A stretch of 30,204 nucleotides of DNA from Phytophthora quininea (GCA_011947345.1 JAAVTG010001000.1:1-30204); one strand, 5' to 3'; shown: positions 1 through 9,367, numbered from the stretch's first letter. Numbers and translations are program-made. The notes: generated from the sequence alone by a model not told the origin.

Positions 1-1
1 T

Positions 2-770
2 GGACCAACAGTTCAAATGTTTAATCCGGTGGGGGTTCTGTTAATTGTGCCTTTGATGGAGAAGGTGGTTTATCCACTATACGAAAAATATGCTGGGAAG
101 CCTCCCAGCCGATACGGAAAAGTACTTGCTGGGTATTGCGTGGCAGCCGTGGCGATGGTGTGACTGGAGTGTTCGAGGTCATCCGCCGAAACGCTGGTCC
201 GCTCACTTACGTAGACGCACATGGAGAGACAAAGTTCATTCTTGACGATGACGGCGGGCAGGTCATGAACGCCATTCCGTGGTGGACGGCCATCCCACAA
301 TACGTCCTCGTGGCCCTAGCGTGATGATCGCCATCTCCTCCTACGACATCAACTACTCGGAGGTGCCTCAGAGCATGCGAAGTACGTCGATCGCGCTCGG
401 GTTCTTCGTTAATTCTATGGGAAGCACGCTCTTGTCCGTCATTGTGCTGCTGTTCGGCAAGTTCATCCCGACAGACCTGAACGATGGGCACATTGAGTAC
501 ATGTATTTCGCATTGGGAGCCATCATGGTCGTCAATATCGTATTCTACGTGATTGTGATGAAGCAAATGCAGCTGGGCATGATTCCTCAGAGTAACAAGC
601 ACGAAGACGAAGAAACGCTGCTCGGCATCATGTACGTGATCGTTCAAGTTTTGAAAAACATGATAGCACTGACGAAAGTTTTATTCTTGCGCAGCTCTGA
701 AACATTTAGGTGGCGGGTGCCTTCGTACGGGTCGACGTCTCTACTATCTTCACCGCGAAAAAAATGCTGA
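2..770 (+). pseudogene. POT/PTR-family proton-coupled oligopeptide transporter, 3' part, frameshifted
   Basis: C-terminal part of a POT (PTR2/NRT1-like) membrane transporter, which imports di- or tripeptides or nitrate with protons; the 5' part lies outside the window. The first segment (2-160) reads QMFNPVGVLLIVPLMEKVVY, a typical POT helix with its charged end. A second segment in another frame (about 163-321) ends IPQYVLVALA. A third (about 325-770) holds YSEVPQSMRST, a family hallmark, followed by two hydrophobic helices and the LNDGHIEYMYF loop. The frame changes at about 160 (in a GTGTG run) and about 322, where the spacing suggests several bases are missing. The tail after about residue 125 of the last frame looks unlike the family, so the true stop is uncertain. 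Family assignment is fairly sure. Whether the breaks are real or assembly errors is not known. Confidence 0.75.
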
Positions 771-1539
771 GTAGATAATTCAAGTACGCATGCAGCAATA
801 CACAACTCAAAGAATGAAATCGCTATTGCTCTAACGCGAAATTATTGCTTTGGCCGTCGACCTACCCAGCTTCAAATTGCAGTAGTCTGTTGGCCTGCTA
901 CCTGCGTCGATAAACCCTGGGGTGTATGGCCTGAAGAACGACCGTTCTACGAGGGATCTCCATCGCCACGTTGCCAAGATAGCAATGCCAACGCACAATG
1001 AGTCTCCTCTCAACATTGCAGAATCGTCAATTCGGAAACGGACAAAAGTTCTGCATTGCACAGATCTCCGCAGCAATTCCTCTGGTTTAGCGAGAGACAA
1101 AGCGTGAGCGCGTGCCTCAGGCCAATCGCCAAATGTGCGTTGCGCTTTCAGCTAATGCAATGTCGAGGCCTGGGCATCCGGAGCTGTGCTGTTCAACCGC
1201 GTGATCAACGACACCCCGCTTCAATTAATAACTACGAGTCAGCAAATATTTACGAACAGAAAGAGGAGTTTAGCTAGACGACCGATGCAAACTTTAGTCG
1301 CGCTCTGGATGAGCCGGAAATTGCAAGCCGGACGTAGCCCGTCGGCGGCAGATACAGTGCATGAGATCCCCATCTTTTGACGGCCGAACACTTGCACGAC
1401 GCTTGCAGCAAGCTGCAACGCGAGCAGGTCCACTGAATCTGCGCGACTACCATTGTCGATCCCTTCGTGGGTGCACGAAACCGAGCTCTGTCTTCTCCTC
1501 GCTGTAGGGCAGAGCTCACTTTTGAATTCTCCAAGCGCT
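771..1539. other. Intergenic, no gene recognised
   Basis: About 770 bases between the two transporter loci. Short open frames exist on both strands, but none shows a recognisable domain, signal peptide or splice pattern. The missing first helix of the downstream FBT gene was looked for here and not found. Confidence 0.5.
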
Positions 1540-3055
1540 ATGCAAGCTTCCGACTACCAGCGCAAACAAGACGCCTACGCAGAGGTCAAGTCGCCCAACG
1601 TGCTACTTGGCCATATTACGAACAACTACCCGCACATGTCCACGACGCTTGTCGCGACAGCGGTTGCACTTATCCAGTTTCCGCGCAGTCTGCGCCTATT
1701 CACCGGGATGCTTACGGACACGGTGCCGATTTTCGGCTACCGTCGGCGCCCGTACATGGTGCTCGGTTGGGGGATGTCCTTCGTCTCTTGCCTGCTTATG
1801 GCAGTACTCCTCTCGGCAACCCGTACTACAGCGGCCAGTCTATTGCTGACTTGGACCCGAGCGAACTCACCCTCGATCAACTTGCCACGATTGACACCGA
1901 TGCCCCCACCGCGGTATCAAAATGATTATCCTGATGATGATCGCCAACTTGGGCACGGTGCTTGCCTACAGCGGCTTCAACGGCACGATGATTGAGATTT
2001 CGCAGCAAGAATCGGCTGACAGGCGAGGCACTGCAATGGGCGACTGCGATGTTGTCTTCTACTGGTTCGCGATTTTCTCCTCTTTCTTCACGGGCCTGGG
2101 TCTCAACAGCGCGGACTACGGTGGCACCTTCTCGTGGTCGATTGGATTTAACGCCGTTATGGGCATTTGCGCTGCCATGTCGCTCATTGTGGCACCGTTC
2201 TGCTGGTTCTGCATTCAAGAGGAGAAGGTCACGTCGGGGCCTACCAAGTCGGTGTTTTCGTTCCTCTATGAGCTGATGCAGCGCAAGATTGTCTACCGCT
2301 ACATCGCTTTCCGCTTCTTCTACAACGTGCTGGCCCTGTTCTCCGTGACTGCAAACAGCGCAATCCAAAGCACGTGGGCTGGCGTCGAACCCCTGAACGA
2401 CGGCATCGCGTCCATGCTTGCGGCGTTCCTGACCATGATCGGCACGTACCTGGTCAAGAAGTACGGACTCGCGTGGAACTGGCGGCACATTATTATTTTT
2501 GCGCAGATCCTCGTTGTGGCCCTCGACGTCATTCCGACGATGTTCACGATCTGGGACGTAGTCCGCAGCCAGTGGTTCTGGCTTGGTGTCCCGCTGGTTG
2601 AGAATTTGCCAGTCGCTGCAACCGATTTCGTTGGCGCGCTTTTCATGCTTGAGGTGGACAGCGAAGGTTTCGAGGCTACCCTATTCGGTCTTGCTGTCAC
2701 TTCGCAGCGTGTCGGCATTCCATTTGCAACAGTGCTCACGAAGTCGGTCGACGGATACCTCGACATTGAACGTGCCGACATCCAGAAGGACGACCACTAT
2801 GTCCGCTCGCAAGCCACGATCGCTTATGTGATCGCCTACGCCGTCAACCTGCTTGCGGTCATGTTCGTCGCGCTGCTCCCGCGTCAGAAGGAAGAGCTTC
2901 ACCGCCTGCAGCAAGAAGGTTCCAACAGCAAGATTGCAGGTATCGCGACGATTTCGATTTTGATCTTTGCGCTCGCGTGGTCGCTGATGACGAACATCCT
3001 GAGTCTGTTCGACTCGACGTCATGTCTGCGCATTGCTGGTGGAAGCGGATGCTAA
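1540..3055 (+). pseudogene. Folate-biopterin transporter (FBT/BT1 family), frameshifted
   Basis: Twelve-helix major-facilitator-like transporter of folates or pterins, a family expanded in oomycetes. The ATG at 1540 (MQASDYQ) starts frame 1. The signature FGYRRRPYMVLGWG after a TD.VP loop is at about 1729-1770. The frame changes near 1810 into a segment with PLGNPYYSGQ and again near 1920, in an AAAA run, into the long final segment 1922-3055. That last part has eight or so hydrophobic helices, the ADRRGTAMGD loop, a NLPVAATDFVGALFMLEV helix, and ends in a hydrophobic tail before TAA. The usual first helix upstream of NNYPHM is not obvious, so the N-terminus may be truncated or diverged. The long intact 3' half suggests a recently broken gene or two base-calling errors. 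Confidence 0.85.
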
Positions 3056-3581
3056 AGCTTTACTGAAATAGATCTGACTTGGGGGCTGATGCAGAACTAC
3101 TAGTATTCCGACCTGTTTGCTCGACAGACTTGCCGCGTCGCTAATGTGTTCGCCACAGTATGGGAGGGGAAAACCTTCATACAACTGCCTCGGCACAAGA
3201 GAAAGGTTAGCGGAATGAACCACACATTCGCTAGTTCAGCGTCTACATGTAGCAGGCCCACGCTGCGAGGTCACTCTCCAAAAACTGCGCAATTTGTATG
3301 TTAGCCAATATTGTTTATTTTCCACGTGCAGTGGGCGGAGCGAACGGAACAAGCGAAATATGTGTTTTCCTAAAGAAGGAAGGCATTGGACACCAAACCG
3401 TCCGGTTCGACAGGGAGTGTCTAGGAAGCACTGAAGTTGGGAGCACTGGCGCACAAATAGTGCCGGCAGATGGCGGTGGTAACGAGGCAAAATGTGCAAA
3501 AGTGACGTCTTCAACACACGCCGTTGCGAGGATGAACACAACCATTAAGCATCGAGCGCTGGCCAAAACGTTAGCCCATTC
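3056..3581. other. Intergenic, no gene recognised
   Basis: Stretch between the FBT stop and the copia LTR. An open frame at 3298-3684 runs into the LTR and has no recognisable domain, so it is taken as chance. Confidence 0.5.
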
Positions 3582-3754
3582 TGTTGGTGTCGAATCCGTA
3601 GACCGGCTGCACGTCGCACACTGTGGGGTAAAACGTAAAATTGAGAGTGAGATTGTTATTCCTGCTCGTACTCGTACTGACTAATGTCTTCGTACCCACG
3701 CGATCGCAGCTGCCGGTGCTTCCCATCTCTGGTCTGGACCCCCAGTTTCCAACA
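3582..3754 (-). repeat. Ty1/copia 3' long terminal repeat, 173 bp
   Basis: Read on the minus strand, this begins TGTTGG directly after a purine-rich tract and ends CCAACA, giving perfect 6-bp terminal inverted repeats with the canonical TG...CA ends. Its position immediately downstream of the RNase H coding end matches the 3' LTR of a copia element. Minus-strand orientation agrees with the coding fragment. No matching 5' LTR was found up to 5040, so no target-site duplication can be confirmed; the outer flank is CATTC at 3577-3581. Confidence 0.7.
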
Positions 3755-3768
3755 CTCCTCCTCGTCCG
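3755..3768 (-). other. Polypurine tract of copia element
   Basis: On the minus strand the LTR is preceded by GACGAGGAGGAG, nearly all purine. This is the expected plus-strand primer position next to a 3' LTR and supports the LTR boundary at 3754. Confidence 0.6.
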
Positions 3769-3853
3769 GTACTGCCGAGCGGCTTCACATCCTGGTAAGT
3801 CATCACATACTCCAGGCTTCTTCTGTTTACACTGCACTTCAGCTCCTCAGAGC

Positions 3854-4447
3854 CTAATGTATCCCCACTTCGACCCGCAGGTCGGCCAGCCTTGACGCGT
3901 CTAGCGCCTTCGTCATCAAGTTGGCTGGCATCACTGTGCTCTCGCGATACTCCGGCTTCAGCACCCCATTCTGAGTGTAACACCCGACAAACTTAATGCG
4001 AATGTCGATGGGTTTCGCCTTCGCAGACGCAGTTTCTCCATCAAGCTGCTTCAGAGCGGCTTGATTGTCCACTCGCAGTGGCATTGGCTCCTCATGCTTT
4101 ATACCGAGTTCTCCCAGTAGCTCACGTATCCCCAGGAGCTCCGTCGCTATGAAAGAGGCGGCAGTGTACTCGGCCTCCATGGTGGAGAGCGACACTCCGC
4201 CCTGCTTCTTGCACACCCAGCACACTGGTGTGGTGTAGCGGGATTTATCAAAATCCGCTTCCACTGCGCCCAGACACCGACTAACGGAGGGGTACTCCGA
4301 TATCCGTGGGAATGCTGAACTGTGCTCACCTTGTGTACCCGTCGGCGGGCTGGATCTGCTCTTCAGGTGCTTCGAGGATGCTTGATCTGTCAAGATCGAA
4401 CGTCTTGACGGGACGTGGGAGGTCAGGAGCAGCGCGGGAATCTTCAC
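3854..4447 (-). mobile_element. Ty1/copia retrotransposon, RNase H end fragment
   Basis: C-terminal RNase H of a copia polyprotein. Visible family motifs on the minus strand are KKQGGVSLSTMEAEYTAAS, the LGIRELLGELG helix, LRVDNQAALKQL and the tail around NLMTKALDASRLADLR. The catalytic acidic residues in EAEY and VDNQ are kept. Upstream, the ADFDKS motif joins CWVCKKQGG after a gap shorter than in intact elements, which implies an internal deletion. The N-terminal part (residues 1-65 of this frame) is not recognisable as polyprotein. Integrase and reverse transcriptase are absent, so the copy cannot transpose by itself. It lies between the transporter zone and the effector zone and ends downstream at its LTR. 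Confidence 0.85.
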
Positions 4448-5040
4448 TCTGCGTCCTTGAATATTTGCCAGACCAGTAATCGCTTGGATCTACTTGGATC
4501 TGGGGCCTGGATCTTGGATCCAGGTGGGGGTGGGGGGTTGAGGGTCGATCAGTCGTCCTGGCCAAGTAATAACTCCAGTAGACTTCGGATCCGCACTTGG
4601 TACTAGTGGATCCGGGCTGCGAGTGGATCTGGCCAATATATTATCCAGATCACCCGAGCGCTGCTTGATCCGCGGTGATCCCGACGTAGCTGGACTGGGC
4701 CAATGTAGATCCCGTGGTCTTAGGCGCTAAGAAGGGCACTTGTGGTGTACAAGGCAAATTCGACTCTGTATTAAGCAAATTATGAGTGGATCCATTGGAG
4801 ATCCCATCCCAAAACCTATCGTCTGCGCCATTTCTATACCTGCCGCTGGATGTTGTCGCTTGATCAGTCCTCTAGTGTGCCAGATCCACGCCTGGAACGG
4901 CCTTGGTTGCAGATACGGGCTGCCCACGTCTGGATCCAGTGTTTCCGCGATGTACCCATGCCTGATCCGGGGATCTGAGTCCGGATCCGGCATGCTGGGC
5001 TCCCATATCGCCCCATTTCCGGGAACGCGCTTCACCACAT
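4448..5040. other. GATC-saturated non-coding block
   Basis: No convincing gene. Reading 4486-4990 gives 20 GATC sites, mostly as GGATCC, GGATCT or TGATCC, where about two are expected by chance. Short open frames on both strands are rich in DP and GS pairs, as a GATCC-rich sequence would give. It may be the remnant of a simple or transposon-derived repeat; no terminal repeats were found. Confidence 0.5.
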
Positions 5041-5430
5041 AAGCCCTACGGAACCACGTTCAAGTCAGACCCGAACTACAAATACTACGACAAGTACGTC
5101 CGGAGGAGAAAAGTCGGCTCCAGAGCTGGATGAGCGACGAGAACTCGATGCACACTGCGTAGGTACGTCTGTGTCTGGACAAGGTTTCTCCTGGCCAGCA
5201 GAAGAGCACGTTCCTAACGCTCACGTTCTCCACCGTTTTACCATTCTTGGTCAAGTCGATCATCTTGTCGAACTGCATCTTCACGTACTTTTCGTAGACC
5301 CCGTGATAGGAGCTCCGTAATGGATAATTGACATCGTAGAGAAGGTTTTGTCGATATGGTCGTGGCTAATGCTGGTGGCGTTTCGACGTTCAACGAGTGC
5401 CGGCTGGGCTTGGCAACAAATTGCAGTGAC
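5041..5430 (+). repeat. Inverted duplication, arm 1 (390 bp)
   Basis: Positions 5041-5430 pair base for base with 6760-7149 on the opposite strand (coordinates sum to 12190), with no gaps and three mismatches. The arm carries, on +, a copy of the last part of the tandem-repeat effector (PNYKYYDKYV and its RRRKVGSRAG tail) and, on -, a piece of another effector-like frame (KMQFDKMIDLTKNG). Arm 1 continues outward into the latter's upstream sequence (5431-5577), so this arm is probably the home site of that piece. Confidence 0.95.
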
Positions 5431-5577
5431 CACCGATTGTTCACAATGGACTGAAATGCAGCAACATCCTTGTTCTTTCCACTGGCGTAAAACAGTCAGT
5501 GCGTTGGCACTTCGATTAGCCATCTGCAGGAGAATTTGAGTCTCAAAGCTATTCGTCATGTACATCCACGGGAAAAT
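5134..5577 (-). pseudogene. Decayed effector-like fragment
   Basis: Minus-strand frames in this stretch, broken between each other, contain short W/Y-module-like helices: SFETQILLQMANRS followed by LTVLRQWKEQG, and GVYEKYVKMQFDKMIDLTKNG. No signal peptide, RxLR or start codon belongs to it here, although the RFLM-type N-terminus at 6089-6397 lies upstream on the same strand and could be its old head. The fragment ends where the inverted copy of the neighbouring effector tail begins. Assignment to the effector superfamily is inference from short helices and context. Confidence 0.4.
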
Positions 5578-6088
5578 CGGAAGGCGTGATTATTTTCTGC
5601 TGTCTTAGTTTGGTCACTATTTATCCCAACACCGATACCAGTTGCTCACAATATCTCCGCTCTTGTGTGGTTAAGGCTTGCATTCGTATAGGGAAGTATA
5701 TTGATGCCAACAAATGCAATTGTATATCGGTTGCTGGCGCTGAATGTCACGACGTTACTGGTGAAAGCACTTACGTATAGTTGATGAAGCGGTAAAACCC
5801 GGCTGAGTCTTGCTGACCAGGCGTAGAATAGCTGTAGTTGTATTACCTAGGCAAATTCTAGACTGAGCGAAGCTGTAGCAACTAACTGCGAAGTAGCCGC
5901 TAACAATAGGGAACTCGAATGCGATGGTGCCTCAATAACTGATGAGATCTTGCACCGAGGTTGGCGAGGACGAGTCCGAGCCAATTCGAGCGCACGTTCG
6001 ATAAGACACGAGCTGTACTCGTGACACTGAAACGGAACATGCAGAGATGACGTTCGTGGAGGCGTTCTAGCAACGAACGATCCGTGAT
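5578..6088. other. No gene recognised; possible spacer of a decayed effector
   Basis: About 510 bases. The minus strand keeps a 100-residue open frame (5847-6149) overlapping the end of the RFLM effector head in another frame, but no motif was recognised. It may be the frame-shifted remainder of that effector. Confidence 0.4.
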
Positions 6089-6397
6089 TCACTTCCACCA
6101 GCTTGGTACTGAGCCCTTGGTTTTCCACAGAGCAAATTTGGCCAGCCAAACTGGATTCGTCCGCTCTTCATCATCGTCAGGTTCAGTGTCTCCCGCTTCC
6201 TCTTCATCGTCTTCTTCTACCGTGTTGGTGGTCATCAGAAAGCGCACACTCTTGTTGTAACTGATAGCGGCAAGTAAAGCCTTGGCACCCTGGGTGCCCG
6301 ACGAGATAATCTTGGTCGTCAGCTCGGGGTTGGCGTTGCAGGTCGACAGCAGAACTGCAGCGAAGACAATCGCAATGCTGGAGAAGCGCTTGTTCGT
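6089..6397 (-). pseudogene. RxLR-like effector head with lost start codon and RFLM motif
   Basis: Secreted host-targeted effector N-terminus. After position 6397 the minus strand reads a classic signal peptide: NKRF, then the hydrophobic core SSIAIVFAAVLL, ending STCNA. A long linker leads to NKSVRFLMTTNTVEEDDEEE and later DDDEER, so the dEER block is intact while the RxLR has become R-F-L-M. The codon where the start is expected is ACG (6395-6397), one transition from ATG. The frame is open upstream to 6460 but contains no ATG. The frame stops at 6089 soon after WLAKFALWKTKG, a possible beginning of a W helix, so the C-terminal domain is missing or out of frame. A core-promoter match lies 36 nt upstream. 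All three defects point to a dead or dying effector. Confidence 0.7.
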
Positions 6398-6432
6398 CTT
6401 GGGCTTGATGAAGGAGTGTCCGAGGGCTTCAA

Positions 6433-6449
6433 GCGAAATTGCAAAATTA
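6433..6449 (-). promoter_or_regulatory. Oomycete Inr-FPR core promoter of the RFLM effector
   Basis: Minus strand TAATTTTGCAATTTCGC against the published oomycete consensus TCATTYYNCAWTTTNYY: one mismatch in the initiator half (A for C), full match in CAWTTT. The predicted start of transcription is about 50 nt upstream of the mutated ACG start codon, the same spacing as at the other effector loci. Confidence 0.55.
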
Positions 6450-6759
6450 ACGAATACCAATGTCGTCCAACCAAAACAGTGAAGGAGGTTTGTGATCGAC
6501 TATCAGTCATTTTCTGACACGTTTATGAGTACGCCGATCTCAAAACTATTCATCGTCATTCAATAGAACCGTACATTAGTAGAACGGTGGCGCGTGAAAT
6601 CCTTTGTTGAAGTGTAGATTCGCGATTTGCTTTGCGATCGGAAGCTCGAGCATATTATTCCATTGCTAGTTCGAGGTAACACTTATCGAAATAGATCACT
6701 TGTCCATGTTTGACAGAGTAGTTAGTATACAGGAGAGTTCTCAATTCCAGCGCTATACT
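6450..6759. other. Intergenic, nothing recognised
   Basis: Fairly AT-rich stretch between the RFLM effector promoter and inverted-repeat arm 2. No motif or gene seen. Confidence 0.45.
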
Positions 6760-7149
6760 GTCACTGCAATTTGTTGCCAAGCCCAGCCGGCACTCGTTGA
6801 ACGTCGAAACGCCACCAGCATTAGCCACGACCATATCGACAAAACCTTCTCTACGATGTCAATTATCCATTACGGAGCTCCTATCACGGGGTCTACGAAA
6901 AGTACGTGAAGATGCAGTTCGACAAGATGATCGACTTGACCAAGAATGGTAAAACGGTGGAGAACGTGAGCGTTAGGAACGTGCTCTTCTGCTGGCCCGG
7001 AGAAACCTTGTCCAGACACAGACGTACCTACGCAGTGTACATCGAGTTCTCGTTGCTCATCCAGCTCTGGAGCCGACTTTTCTCCTCCGGACGTACTTGT
7101 CGTAGTATTTGTAGTTCGGGTCTGACTTGAACGTGGTTCCGTAGGGCTT
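6760..7149 (-). repeat. Inverted duplication, arm 2 (390 bp)
   Basis: Reverse complement of 5041-5430 with three substitutions and no indels. It includes the 3' end of the tandem-repeat effector (stop at 7057) and, on +, the KMQFDKMIDLTKNG piece that belongs to the sequence flanking arm 1. Outward of 7149 the effector gene continues normally, so here the effector tail is at home and the other piece is the immigrant. Confidence 0.95.
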
Positions 7150-8043
7150 TCTTAGACCCAACTTTGCCATCACATTATCAGCTGACAGCTCCTGCCTCGC
7201 CCACGCCGACAGCTTAGCCTCCACGAAATCGTTGTAGTAGTATCGATAATTCGGACTGGTCGTCAGCGCCTCCCCGGACAGCTTGTCTAGCCCCAACTTC
7301 CTCAAAGCCACATCCGTCGATAGGTCCTGCCTCGCCCAGATTTTCACTTGCGCCGTCACGTAGTTCTCGTAATGCACGTAGTTGTTTGGGAGCCTCCAGG
7401 AACGCGTTGCCCGTCAGCTTGTCCAACTTGAGCCTCACCATGACGTCGTATGGACTCACGTCCTGCCTCATCCAGGCCGACATCTGCCCCGTCACGAAAT
7501 CGTCAAAGTACTGATGGTTGGGGTTGCTCCTAAACTTCGAGCCCGTCAACGTGCTCAGCCCCAACCTTGCCGCCACGTCGTCCAGCGATAAATCCTTCTT
7601 GACCCATGTCCTGAGCTGCGTCCGCACGTACTGATTGTAGTATTTGTAATTCCTCAAGCTCGTGAACGCTTTGCCTATCAACGTGTTCAGCCCCAACGCC
7701 TTCTGCACGTACTCGACCGACTTGCCGTTCCAGCGCCAGAGCTTCATCCGCACAGGGACCGGCAGGATCCCGGGAGTTTTTCCCTGATCGTCGGCTTGAC
7801 TTTTGCAATCGCCTTCACCGACTCTGGCACTTCACCGTCATCTTCACCATCGTCGGTATTGTCCTCTTCGTACTTGTCGACCCGCAGAAGCCTCCGTCTG
7901 TTGGCAACGGAGTCGCCCGGAACCAGTTCGGAGTATGAAAGCACTGTCGAGACCTCGTTTGGATCGGTCTCGAAACCAGTCGAGAGGTGTCCGCAGCAAA
8001 CGATACCAGCGACCATCGCCACGAGCAGTAGGTGGTGGAGCAT
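7057..8043 (-). pseudogene. RxLR effector with five tandem W/Y-type repeats, two frameshifts
   Basis: Starts at ATG 8043 with signal peptide MLHHLLLVAMVAGIVCC, then NRRRLLR (R-L-L-R) and the acidic stretch EEDNTDDGEDDGE in place of a strict dEER. Around 7770 the frame shifts by one. From 7753 down, five modules of about 44 residues follow one another, each with L..W.......S.D.V...LGL..L.G......PN..YY..YV: about 7753-7625, 7624-7493, 7492-7384, 7356-7228 and 7224-7096. A second shift at about 7386 (three As where two keep frame) splits module 3 from module 4. The stop is inside inverted-repeat arm 2. Such W/Y-repeat arrays are known from Phytophthora RxLR proteins that bind host targets; the target here is unknown. 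If both indels are assembly errors, this would be a full effector of roughly 325 residues. Confidence 0.85.
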
Positions 8044-8767
8044 CGTATCGGGCTGAAGTGGAGGACGCTTAGAAATGAAAGGTACTTCGAAATTGATGGC
8101 AACGTCCGACATGGCTGGCGATCACGCGTGTCGTGAGAAGAACATACGGACATTCCGATCTTGATATCTGCTACCGTTTGTTTGTTCACGGCACAATGTA
8201 TGACAGGCTGTGACTGTTTACTTGCTGAAACAGAACTTCAAAGGTCACTTTACCGGGCCATTTCACTTGTAGTTTTTTCATTTGTCGGACTGCTACACCA
8301 TAAACGCATGTTGTTGTGTGAACCTCGTAGAATGGGAATTGTATACTTACTACAGCTAGGCATGTTCAACTGTCTTTTAGACTGTGCTAGCGCCCACATC
8401 GGAGTAGATTTATTTCCATAATCACAGCGCCTATCCATTACGGGCCAAAATTGATGAAGATTCTGTACAATACAACAACACCCGAGTAATAGCCCTCCAT
8501 AGCATTGAACGGAACGACATTACAACGGCTGCAAATAGTGCTTTGGAGTGCTTCGTTTCTGTGCTGGCTGGATATACCTTGTTATCTTATGCTTTGACAG
8601 CCACAGCGATTTTCTGGACAGTTTACACACTGCTGTCCCCCGCTGCTTCGTAGTAAACTGTTTGGCAACATCCCAGAAACTCAGCGCTGCTCAAGTTCGC
8701 CTAGTTAATCGTTGATGCACTGAGATTTACCAGTGCAACAATGCATTCGCCTTCGTTATTACTACCC
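8044..8767. other. Intergenic between two divergent effector loci
   Basis: Shared upstream region of the minus-strand repeat effector (start 8043) and the plus-strand RxLR pseudogene (start 8814). A weak FPR-like CAATTTCG is present on - at about 8088-8096. No gene recognised; the short open frame at 8161-8421 has no signal peptide or motif. Confidence 0.45.
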
Positions 8768-8785
8768 TCAGTTTGCATTTTACTC
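8768..8785 (+). promoter_or_regulatory. Oomycete Inr-FPR core promoter
   Basis: TCAGTTTGCATTTTACTC matches TCATTYYNCAWTTTNYY with a single mismatch (G for T at position 4). The predicted transcription start is A8770, 44 nt before the ATG at 8814. Confidence 0.65.
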
Positions 8786-8813
8786 GGTAGTCCATAAGCT
8801 ACATCGAACCAAC

Positions 8814-9206
8814 ATGCGTTTCGGCTACGTTTTCGTGGCGGTGGTTATTGCAGCAATGCTCTATGGCAGCGGCGTTGCGGTCTCCGCGAAAGAGAATTTA
8901 GAGATGATAACTCGTGCTGCCACTTAAGCCGAAGGTGGTCGACTTTTGCGTTGGGTCGATAAGGATCTAGACGATTCCGGCGAAGAGAGATTCCTGGATA
9001 AGTTGGCGAAGTTTGCCAAGAAGAGGACCTCCGGTACGAAATAATGGAAGACTGCTCGAGATATCAAGAAATATCGAGAGCAGGCTGCTGCCTACGAACG
9101 CCGACGCGCGGATATCCGGTTCGCCATGGGTCAATAGAGCTTCGAGCGAGATCTCTCCACATGTGCAAGAACGACCGAATGTGTCAGTCTGACACATCAC
9201 GCTTGA
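8814..9206 (+). pseudogene. RxLR-dEER effector with a stop codon between signal peptide and RxLR
   Basis: ATG at 8814 opens a 25-residue signal peptide (MRFGYVFVAVVIAAMLYGSG). The frame hits TAA at 8925-8927 (codon 38), only five codons before GRLLRWVDKD, which holds RLLR at positions 43-46, and DDSGEER, with EER at 57-59. Two more stops follow in the same frame, TAA 9042-9044 and TAG 9135-9137, and the frame finally ends at TGA 9204. There is no frameshift: signal peptide, RxLR, EER and the later charged helix all stay in one frame, so these are substitutions. As written, only a 37-residue peptide consisting mostly of signal peptide could be made. It has a good core promoter. Clear pseudogene unless read-through occurs. 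Confidence 0.85.
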
Positions 9207-9367
9207 TATAATTTACACAGGCGCATTCCTCAAGTTGAGTTGAAATGATTTGATTAACTAGGTAGCGGATTCTCTCGTCTGGAAGGTTCCTCAAGTTGTT
9301 TCGCTGCAATTGCAACCAAGTCGTTGACAGACACTTTCGAAAAGGAACTGCCGCACTTTTAAGACGA

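Noticed and set aside
1877..2488. Minus-strand open frame of 203 residues rich in His, Glu and Arg.
   Set aside because: Mirror frame of the FBT transporter helices on +; composition is that of an antisense shadow.
3641..3895. Plus-strand open frame with a signal-peptide-like N-terminus (MRVRLLFLLVLVLTNVFV).
   Set aside because: It starts inside the copia LTR and runs antisense across the purine tract; the hydrophobic start is a by-product of repeated CTCGTACTCGTACT. No downstream motif.
6700..7130. Plus-strand frames with KMQFDKMIDLTKNG as a separate small gene.
   Set aside because: This is the inverted copy of sequence at 5060-5430 landed behind the repeat effector; there is no promoter or signal peptide, so it is treated as part of the duplication.
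8161..8421. Plus-strand 86-residue frame considered as a secreted protein.
   Set aside because: Cysteine and leucine content is high, but the N-terminus is not a clear signal peptide and no effector motif follows.
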